Assembly (NCBI GenBank): GCA_030917065.1
Contig: JAUPVL010000040.1
Span: 1-7,009 of the forward strand
Length of the DNA: 7,009 nt
Reading direction: 5' to 3'
DNA from: Patescibacteria group bacterium
Lineage (GTDB): Bacteria; Patescibacteriota; Saccharimonadia; CAILAD01; BJGX01
The stretch's first letter is position 1. Each line of letters begins with the position of its first letter. The position numbers and the translations under genes were made by a program. Of the stretch, positions 1 to 5,274 are shown piece by piece. Under the pieces are notes generated by a model, which was given only the letters and a program-made list of their open reading frames with translations, was not told where the DNA came from and did not search any database.

Positions 1-1373
1 GTCTTGAGTTGTGTTTCAAATACCTTATCGATGTCGCTTTTGGCAGCAGCCAGTTCACTGTATTTGACCCTTGCACTGATTGTACCTCCAGAGCTCTCAC
101 TGCCTTCTGGAGCAGTAGCATTCACATTGCTGACTTCTGTAGAAAAAGTTTCAGCGAAGACCTTTTGGTCGTCATTACCTTTTTTGGACAATTCTTGTTT
201 GGCACCCTCAGTTGCGTTTGCTATCATGTCGTTTTTGGCCTTGTCGATATCTGCCTGTGTCACGACTGTCACGACCTTACTGCTACCACCGGTAGTTGAT
301 CCGCTACCTGTTACTTTCGAATCATAGCCCGCGATACTAAATGCGCCGTTACTGATGTTGTAGCTATCGCCATTGGCTGACGCAGTTATACTGCCGCTGG
401 CCGTGCCGGCCTTGGAACATACGCCATTATTAAACTTGGCACCAGGTACCGCCACACTTGCGTTGAGACCAAATTTTTGACCAGAAGCAGTCAGACTAGT
501 GCCGGCTGGAATAGTAAAATCATCTGAGTTTGAGCAGTTGCTGATAGTGATAGTACCACTTGCTTTGGTACCAACATCTTTTTTGCCGGTCGCGCTGTAT
601 TGAGCGCTCAGATCTTTGGTAGTAGTTATCTGATCAGCGGCCACGATAGCAGCTTCAGCGTCTGTTTTTTTAGTGCCAGCATCGAGTGTGAACTGAACAT
701 TGACAGGAGTCTTTTGAGCCTTGGTGTTCAATATCACCTTTGCAGTAGGCAAGAATGTATAAGCCAATGCGATCAATATCAGCCCCGCAAGTATTCCTAA
801 AAATATGGCAATCTTTTTATTGAGACCCATGAAGTTTGGTACTTTGGGCTCATTGGGGTTTCGCTTGTTTTTGTTGACTTCGTCTTTTTTGGAAGCTTTG
901 GATTTTTTGTTGGTGTCTTTGAGTGATATGTGCTTTTTCTCGAAGCTTCCACTGTTTTTTGAGCCTGAATTCTTCTGCGACCCTTCTGCGGCATCGCTTG
1001 GCGAGTAATCATCAAAGTCCGATTGGTCAATCACTACTGGTTCGCTCTTATTATCAACAGGCATACTACCAGACAAACTACTAGCCACAGGTACAGACGG
1101 TTCTGCTTTGACGTTTTTGGCAATTAGTATTCCTAGTCCAGCAGCCATACTGACAGTAGCCTTGTCGCCACTGACTACGACGAGTTTTTTGTGAGTTGAA
1201 GTTGCTGCTTTCTTCAAGAGTTTCAGATTGATTGCACTTTGTAGCATAGTACTACGAGCAGGCACAGCTATACGCACCTCACTAGAGTCGCTGGCTTTGA
1301 GTTTGTCAATCGCTTCAGTTATTTCTGAATCTGATTCTAGATATATTACATCTGGGTTGGAATTTTCAGGCAT
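1..1373 (-). CDS. Membrane-anchored baseplate-J-like protein, C-terminus beyond window
   Basis: The frame opens at ATG 1373 and runs through the left edge without a stop, giving 457 residues. Residues 7-90 form a compact alpha/beta-looking domain (starting VIYLESDSEI, then RIAVPARS and KKLVVVSGD) of a kind I associate with CPR membrane proteins; its function is unknown to me. Residues 91-186 are a low-complexity Ser/Lys/Asn linker, strongly basic just before a single transmembrane helix at about 187-208. The positive-inside rule places the N-terminus in the cytoplasm. Residues 265-352 (ASGTITISN, FTIPAGTSLTA, then YNISNGAFSI) resemble the repeated beta unit of CPR proteins annotated as baseplate J/gp47 family. 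Residues 370-457 begin a further domain. Cys280 and Cys319 could form an extracytoplasmic disulfide. The gene lies 107 bp downstream of the FtsA-like gene on the same strand. The family call rests on remembered motif similarity, so a phage origin is not implied. No Shine-Dalgarno precedes the start. Confidence 0.75.
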   Translation of the reverse strand, partial: MPENSNPDVIYLESDSEITEAIDKLKASDSSEVRIAVPARSTMLQSAINLKLLKKAATSTHKKLVVVSGDKATVSMAAGLGILIAKNVKAEPSVPVASSLSGSMPVDNKSEPVVIDQSDFDDYSPSDAAEGSQKNSGSKNSGSFEKKHISLKDTNKKSKASKKDEVNKNKRNPNEPKVPNFMGLNKKIAIFLGILAGLILIALAYTFLPTAKVILNTKAQKTPVNVQFTLDAGTKKTDAEAAIVAADQITTTKDLSAQYSATGKKDVGTKASGTITISNCSNSDDFTIPAGTSLTASGQKFGLNASVAVPGAKFNNGVCSKAGTASGSITASANGDSYNISNGAFSIAGYDSKVTGSGSTTGGSSKVVTVVTQADIDKAKNDMIANATEGAKQELSKKGNDDQKVFAETFSTEVSNVNATAPEGSESSGGTISARVKYSELAAAKSDIDKVFETQLK

Positions 1374-1384
1374 AGTTGTTAGTT

Positions 1385-1413
1385 ATTATACCGCAAAGCC
1401 TTTAAGCTTGCAG
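1385..1413 (-). promoter_or_regulatory. Promoter of the baseplate-J-like gene, near-leaderless
   Basis: A perfect TATAAT (1390 down to 1385, minus strand) lies 11 nt before the ATG at 1373. A weak -35 candidate, CTGCAA (1413 down to 1408), sits 17 bp upstream of it. A start about 7 nt past the -10 box would leave a leader of only about 4-5 nt, too short for a Shine-Dalgarno, and none is visible. An imperfect inverted repeat (1393-1411) fills the spacer and could be an operator or chance. Confidence 0.55.
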
Positions 1414-1480
1414 TATGTTGCAGTTATTTAAACCAGCTTGAGCGTTTTGATGTGACAGAATGTATACGATTTTATCAAGG

Positions 1481-2761
1481 CTAAAGAGAGAGGGTGCGGC
1501 TGAGACGTTGTAGCATATTCTCACCGGCACTTTGTGAGCCAATAATGTCTAGACCAAGATTGGCAAGACCCATGGGGGTAATGTCTTGTGGGCTATTGAG
1601 CTCTCCAGTCTTGTCTATGACTCTATTTACTTCGGTAGGCTTTACAAAATCAATGGTTGGTTTGCGAGTAAACGGCAAGCTTTTGTACCAATCAGTACTG
1701 GAAAGGGCATGTTTTATCTCAGGCAATGCCGAACCACCTCCACACAAAAGTATCCTATTGGGTAAATGTTCTATTCCTTCAAACTCTGCTAGCCCTAGCT
1801 CTACGCCAGAGAGCCAAGTCTCTACATCGCTCTTGAGAGAGTCAGATACTGCCTGGTCGTCTTCGGGCTTGAGTTTGCCCGCAGAGTGATCGAGTTTCAT
1901 TTCTTCAGCTTGATCGAAATTGATACCTAGAGACATACTGATACGCTTAGTGAAACTTCTACCGCCTATAGCAAACATCTGGGTACCTTCCACTCCGCCG
2001 TTATTGACCACTGCAATATCAGATGTACCTCCGCCGATATCAATAAATATAGCCGAAAACTCTGTACTATCATCTGCACCTACACTCTTGGCTACCGCAA
2101 AAGGCTCGGCGGCTATATTTATCAGATTCAGATCCAAATCTGCTGCAACAGTTTGTAGTGCGCCTAGATGCACCATTGGGGCAAAGGCATTAAATATCTG
2201 AATAGTCACATCTCTACCTTGAAACCCTACCGGATTTGTGACTCTGTAGCCATCAATGTGTACGTCTACAACAGCTGCATTGACGAGTTTGACCTCCAGT
2301 TCCTGTTTGCCCGTCTCCCAACTGAGCTGTTTCTTGACATCATCAAAAGCTTGCTTTTGGATACGCTTGATGATGTCCATCAGCTCGGCCTGGTCTATCT
2401 TGACATCTGGTCTAGCCCTACGATAACTGACACTAGTAGTACCTCCTTTGACCAACTCACCTGCTATGCCTATGACAGAGTCTTTGGCTACAACTTCAGC
2501 CATTTCCTCGGCTCTTCTTAGAGCGGCGTCACAGTTCTCTACCACACCGGCTATATCTGTCACTGCACCTCCAGCCATGTCAGTAAGTCTTTGACGCTGT
2601 CTTCCTACGCCTATTATCTCGACTACTTGGTTGTGCTTGCCAGCAGCATCAGTATGATTCACTACCTTACCAACAAGTGCTTTGGCGTACTCAGTACCTA
2701 TATCTAGCGACACTAGATATTGACCAGTTTTTTTCTTCTTTTTGAATCCAGGAAATTTCAT
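1481..2761 (-). CDS. FtsA-like actin-fold ATPase
   Basis: The 426-residue product carries the actin/Hsp70 ATPase signatures. Phosphate-1 is at residues 16-24 (LVSLDIGTE), phosphate-2 at 239-249 (FIDIGGGTSDI), and the adenosine motif at 339-345 (LCGGGSA). Between the first two, residues about 95-215 match the FtsA-type 1C/SHS2 insertion, including the segment VDVHIDGYRVTNPVGFQGRD, which parallels the DGxxxxNPVGxxG pattern of FtsA. The last residues (ENMLQRLSRTLSL) could form a short amphipathic helix like the membrane-targeting tail of FtsA. The N-terminus (MKFPGFKKKKK) is very basic. FtsA proteins polymerise at the membrane and tether FtsZ, while the related PilM acts in type IV pilus assembly. 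No ftsZ, ftsQ or pil gene is adjacent; the same-strand neighbour is a membrane-anchored baseplate-J-like protein. It may therefore be a specialised FtsA/PilM relative and not the division FtsA. The stop is TAG. Confidence 0.85.
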   Translation of the reverse strand: MKFPGFKKKKKTGQYLVSLDIGTEYAKALVGKVVNHTDAAGKHNQVVEIIGVGRQRQRLTDMAGGAVTDIAGVVENCDAALRRAEEMAEVVAKDSVIGIAGELVKGGTTSVSYRRARPDVKIDQAELMDIIKRIQKQAFDDVKKQLSWETGKQELEVKLVNAAVVDVHIDGYRVTNPVGFQGRDVTIQIFNAFAPMVHLGALQTVAADLDLNLINIAAEPFAVAKSVGADDSTEFSAIFIDIGGGTSDIAVVNNGGVEGTQMFAIGGRSFTKRISMSLGINFDQAEEMKLDHSAGKLKPEDDQAVSDSLKSDVETWLSGVELGLAEFEGIEHLPNRILLCGGGSALPEIKHALSSTDWYKSLPFTRKPTIDFVKPTEVNRVIDKTGELNSPQDITPMGLANLGLDIIGSQSAGENMLQRLSRTLSL

Positions 2762-2779
2762 ATTATTTTACTTATGATT

Positions 2780-2788
2780 ATTATAGCA
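2780..2788 (-). promoter_or_regulatory. Extended -10 promoter of the FtsA-like gene
   Basis: The minus strand reads TGCTATAAT (2788 down to 2780), a perfect -10 hexamer with the TGn extension. It ends 18 nt before the ATG at 2761. No convincing -35 box is seen at the usual spacing, which extended -10 promoters tolerate. The predicted leader is about 11 nt and contains no clear Shine-Dalgarno (AAGTAAAATA precedes the start). Confidence 0.6.
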
Positions 2789-2808
2789 AAATTTTAACGA
2801 TATTATGC

Positions 2809-2838
2809 TTGTAGTCACGTTGATATCCAAGTTACAAT
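2809..2838 (+). promoter_or_regulatory. Candidate promoter of pgsA
   Basis: TTGTAG (2809-2814) and TACAAT (2833-2838) are separated by 18 bp on the plus strand, about 37 nt before the pgsA start. The -10 matches consensus at five of six positions, and the -35 is weak. It lies back-to-back with the FtsA-like promoter in the 114-bp divergent region, so the two could share regulation. Confidence 0.35.
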
Positions 2839-2863
2839 AACATCGATTCGTGTTCTCTACCAA

Positions 2864-2873
2864 GAAAGGTAGG
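2864..2873 (+). promoter_or_regulatory. Ribosome binding site of pgsA
   Basis: GAAAGGTAGG lies immediately before the ATG at 2876, with AAAGG ending 6 nt from it. This is the only gene start in the window with a recognisable purine-rich Shine-Dalgarno. It supports the ATG at 2876 over the internal ATG at 2993, which has no comparable site. Confidence 0.5.
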
Positions 2874-2875
2874 CG

Positions 2876-3571
2876 ATGTTTGTCGATACAGCAGCATCTA
2901 AATCACGAGAGCTCTTTCGTATATTGGTCTCTCCGGTAGTGCGACGTTACCGGCAGGATGACCCCAGGCAATACCCATGGCTCGAGCAAAACATGGCCAA
3001 TATTGTATCGGTATTTCGAATCATTGCGTCGATACTGATAGTGGTCGGGCTAGTAACAGCTAACAGTACTGGTTATAGGTACTTGTGGCTGTTCTTGGCG
3101 GTTATCAATATCGCCACAGATGGAATAGATGGTGAGATAGCTAGAGGACTGAAAACCGAAAGCAATTTTGGAAAAGCTATCGATCCGCTGGCCGACAAGA
3201 TCACCTTCGCGACACTAGCGATAGGTCTGATACCATACTTCACGACCGAACTCGGATATACACCTACCGGCTTCGTGGTAGTCGTGGTATGCGCATTGCT
3301 TCTCGAGGTACGAGTTCTTATCACGGGTGCAAGAGTGGGATATCTGGCAAAGAAAGCCGATATCAAGCCAAATGGGGCTAATTCGTTCGGAAAGGTCAAG
3401 TTCGGATTGCAGTGTCTAGCAGTAATGCTAGGCTGGGGAATCCCAAATGTCAGCGTGGCAATCTGGATCAGCTCCATACTCATATTTATCGGTCTTTACT
3501 TCTCTGTAATGAGTCGTCGAGGATACTTAAAACAATTGAGTGCAATAAGAGCAAAGCTCAATCTCAACTAG
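2876..3571 (+). CDS. pgsA: CDP-alcohol phosphatidyltransferase, probably phosphatidylglycerophosphate synthase
   Basis: PgsA transfers glycerol-3-phosphate onto CDP-diacylglycerol, displacing CMP, to make phosphatidylglycerophosphate in the cytoplasmic membrane. The 231-residue product has the complete family motif at residues 82-107, DxxDGxxAR(x8)GxxxDxxxD, with D82, D85, G86, A89, R90, G99, D103 and D107 all present; the four aspartates bind the metals. The ending DPLADK and the N-terminal NIVSVFRI segment (residues 42-49) favour PgsA over phosphatidylserine or phosphatidylinositol synthases, but the substrate is not proven. About six hydrophobic segments are visible (about 42-62, 66-80, 109-124, 130-150, 175-190 and 193-213), as expected for this fold. 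An amphipathic N-terminal stretch of about 40 residues precedes the first. The gene stands alone: a divergent gene is upstream and a terminator overlaps its TAG stop. Confidence 0.85.
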   Translation: MFVDTAASKSRELFRILVSPVVRRYRQDDPRQYPWLEQNMANIVSVFRIIASILIVVGLVTANSTGYRYLWLFLAVINIATDGIDGEIARGLKTESNFGKAIDPLADKITFATLAIGLIPYFTTELGYTPTGFVVVVVCALLLEVRVLITGARVGYLAKKADIKPNGANSFGKVKFGLQCLAVMLGWGIPNVSVAIWISSILIFIGLYFSVMSRRGYLKQLSAIRAKLNLN

Positions 3572-3603
3572 CCCAAATCATACCGATTTGGGCTTAATTT
3601 ATT
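3570..3603 (+). terminator. Intrinsic terminator of pgsA
   Basis: A perfect 10-bp stem (AGCCCAAATC at 3570-3579, GATTTGGGCT at 3585-3594) with a 5-nt loop is followed by the T-rich run TAATTTATTT. The first stem bases are the last two bases of the pgsA stop codon. The reverse strand also carries T residues beyond the stem, but no minus-strand gene needs it here. Confidence 0.85.
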
Positions 3604-3653
3604 TGAGTAAAAGGACATTTTCTATCTGTAAATGGATGTTAGCAAACTTTGAC

Positions 3654-3670
3654 AACTTTTTGCAAAAGTT
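3654..3670. repeat. Inverted repeat AACTTTT-TGC-AAAAGTT
   Basis: The two 7-base arms (3654-3660 and 3664-3670) are perfectly complementary around a 3-base centre. The symmetry suits a dimeric DNA-binding protein, but with A/T-rich arms chance is possible. It lies about 110 bp upstream of the enolase start, and a U-run expected of a terminator does not follow it. Confidence 0.45.
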
Positions 3671-3677
3671 TTCCACA
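3669..3677 (+). promoter_or_regulatory. DnaA-box-like sequence TTTTCCACA
   Basis: TTTTCCACA differs from the consensus DnaA box TTATCCACA at one base and fits the relaxed form TTWTNCACA. It overlaps the right arm of the inverted repeat. It is a single box with no dnaA or dnaN nearby, so an origin is not supported; a regulatory DnaA site or chance are both possible. Confidence 0.25.
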
Positions 3678-3764
3678 GGGTGTTGTTAAACTTTTCTGAC
3701 AAAGAGCTAGATAAGTGTATTTCTACCATTCGACCGAGTCAGACTTAAACCTTCAAAACAGTTA

Positions 3765-3773
3765 TGGTATAAT
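3765..3773 (+). promoter_or_regulatory. Extended -10 promoter giving a leaderless enolase mRNA
   Basis: TGGTATAAT (3765-3773) is a perfect TATAAT with the TGn extension. It ends only 7 nt before the ATG at 3781, so transcription should begin at or next to the A of that ATG. A weak -35 (TTAAAC, 3745-3750) lies 17 bp upstream. No Shine-Dalgarno is present. Confidence 0.7.
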
Positions 3774-3780
3774 TGCACTA

Positions 3781-5265
3781 ATGACAATAAAGAAGATTAT
3801 CCCCTATCAAATACTTGATTCGCGTGGCGAACCTACTCTACTGGTCGTCATGGTCTCAGACAGTGGCAAAAGTGCCAAGTTTGCCGTGCCTTCTGGTTCG
3901 AGTTTTGGCAATGATGAAGCGCACGAAAAAAGAGATGGTCAAGGACCATATGATGGCAAGGGCATACAGGTATGTATAGACTCTATTAACAACACCATAT
4001 CTCCGAAGTTTATCGGCTACCCGCTAGATCAGCTAGAAGATTTTGATGGACTCCTGATGGCTCTTGATGGATCTGAAAGAAAAGAAAACCTTGGCGCCAA
4101 TACATTGCTTGCATTGTCCGGTGCTTACCTCAAACTCTCAGCCATAGAAAAAGACCAGCCTCTCTGGCAATACATTGCAGAACACAACAATACTAGTCCA
4201 GAGTTTCCTCAGCTGTTTGCAAGTATCATTGGTGGCGGTACACATGCTCCTGGACTAGATATACAAGAGTTTATGATAGTACCGCAGAGCACAGCACCTA
4301 GTGCGGCAACTCAACTGATATATGAGGTGTACCACAAGGTCCGAAATATCATGGAGAGCCTCTATGGGCCATCGGCTCAGCTAGTGGGAGATGAAGGTGG
4401 ACTAGCTCCAGTAGGCACCAACACAGAAGTCATACTAGAGGCATTGTCACAACTCAATAGTAAGATGAGCACCAAATACGAAGTAGCTCTTGATGCTTCA
4501 GCCAACAACTTGTACAAAGATGGTCTATACAATATTGAGGCTCAGAAGCTACACTCTTCTGATCTTTTCAAGCTGTATCAAGACTGGGACAATAAGTTCA
4601 ATCTATACGCTATAGAAGACCCGTTTGCGGAAAATGATCTGGAAGGTACTGAAATCATTAAAGGCATGGCAAATAAGCCCAAGCCGTTTTTGGTATTGTC
4701 AGACGACTATACAGTCACCAACACTACCAAGATACAAACTATCCAGCAAGAAATGATGTTTGACGGAATCATCATCAAGCCCAATCAAGTTGGTACATTT
4801 ACAGAAACCTTCCAGGCGATCAAGGCTGCTCGAGACAGCAAGGCAAAGATCATTATTAGTCAGCGCATAGGAGAAACTACCGATTCGCTATTGGCTGACT
4901 TGGCTTATGGCGTAGGAGCCATGGGTCTCAAGATAGGCGCGCCAGCTAGAGGAGAACGTATCGCCAAGTACAACAGGCTACTAGAAATAGAAGCCGATCT
5001 AGATACCAACCAAAAACAAGCCGGACGAGATAATACAGTCATACCACCATCAAGCTCTCAAAGAAGCGATACCAATCCTGCACAACCCAACAACTTACCT
5101 CCAGCTCAGCCATCAAACACCGATAGAATACCTACAGGTACAGCTGCCACCAGTATGTATCAACCGCCTGCGTCACCTCTTGCTCAGCAAGCTACTGCTG
5201 CTCCAAACCCTAACCCTACAGCAAACAATCAACAACCTACTGCTCAACCGAAATTGACTATCTAG
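3781..5265 (+). CDS. eno: Divergent enolase with disordered C-terminal tail
   Basis: Enolase converts 2-phosphoglycerate to phosphoenolpyruvate in glycolysis. I chose ATG 3781 because family members begin with a segment like MTIKKIIPYQILDSRGEPT, and because the -10 box lies inside any longer frame. The 494-residue product has an N-terminal domain (about 1-135) and a TIM-barrel domain (about 140-408). By alignment from memory to yeast enolase it keeps the loop serine S41, H155 (His159), E163 (Glu168), E205 (Glu211), metal ligands D238, E279 and D308, catalytic-base lysine K333 (Lys345), R362 (Arg374) and K384 (Lys396). In the SHRSGET motif it reads SQRIGET, so His373 is Gln361 and Ser375 is Ile363. 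Residues from about 410 to 494 form a Pro/Gln/Asn/Thr/Ala-rich tail absent from ordinary enolases, which end near 430. The family is certain; full catalytic activity is not. The gene appears monocistronic and converges on the next gene 9 bp away. Confidence 0.92.
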   Translation: MTIKKIIPYQILDSRGEPTLLVVMVSDSGKSAKFAVPSGSSFGNDEAHEKRDGQGPYDGKGIQVCIDSINNTISPKFIGYPLDQLEDFDGLLMALDGSERKENLGANTLLALSGAYLKLSAIEKDQPLWQYIAEHNNTSPEFPQLFASIIGGGTHAPGLDIQEFMIVPQSTAPSAATQLIYEVYHKVRNIMESLYGPSAQLVGDEGGLAPVGTNTEVILEALSQLNSKMSTKYEVALDASANNLYKDGLYNIEAQKLHSSDLFKLYQDWDNKFNLYAIEDPFAENDLEGTEIIKGMANKPKPFLVLSDDYTVTNTTKIQTIQQEMMFDGIIIKPNQVGTFTETFQAIKAARDSKAKIIISQRIGETTDSLLADLAYGVGAMGLKIGAPARGERIAKYNRLLEIEADLDTNQKQAGRDNTVIPPSSSQRSDTNPAQPNNLPPAQPSNTDRIPTGTAATSMYQPPASPLAQQATAAPNPNPTANNQQPTAQPKLTI

Positions 5266-5274
5266 TTAGCAGAC

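Larger units (their letters stand above)
3604..3764. other. Non-coding stretch between pgsA terminator and enolase promoter
   Basis: This AT-rich stretch holds no convincing gene. It contains a 7-bp-arm inverted repeat and an overlapping DnaA-box-like sequence, listed separately. It also has two similar copies of AAACTTT followed by GACAA (about 3644-3655 and 3688-3702, the second with a small insertion). A TTGACA at 3649-3654 has no -10 box at a workable distance. A frame open from GTG 3715 into enolase exists, but the enolase promoter lies inside it, so I treat it as non-coding. Confidence 0.6.

Noticed and set aside
4..327. 107-residue plus-strand frame with hydrophobic segments
   Set aside because: It is antisense to the extracytoplasmic part of the baseplate-J-like gene; the hydrophobicity is the complement of its Ala/Ser/Lys-rich codons.
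797..1030. Basic 77-residue minus-strand frame
   Set aside because: It is another frame of the Lys/Ser-rich linker of the baseplate-J-like gene on the same strand; the composition follows from the A-rich codons of that linker.
1..1373. Prophage or contractile-injection tail locus, suggested by the baseplate-J-like similarity
   Set aside because: No other tail, sheath, spike or phage gene is present, and the protein is membrane-anchored among housekeeping genes.
1494..2521. Three plus-strand frames of 93-131 residues
   Set aside because: They lie antisense to the FtsA-like gene, whose ATPase motifs establish the real frame, and have no recognisable motifs or start signals.
3073..3483. 136-residue minus-strand frame
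   Set aside because: It is antisense to pgsA, whose complete catalytic motif is read from the plus strand.
3669..3677. Replication origin
   Set aside because: There is only one DnaA-like box, with no box cluster, no dnaA or dnaN, and no obvious unwinding element beyond ordinary AT-richness.
3715..3780. Longer enolase start at GTG 3715, adding 22 residues
   Set aside because: The extended -10 box (3765-3773) lies inside this extension, the added residues do not resemble any enolase, and ATG 3781 matches the family's usual start.
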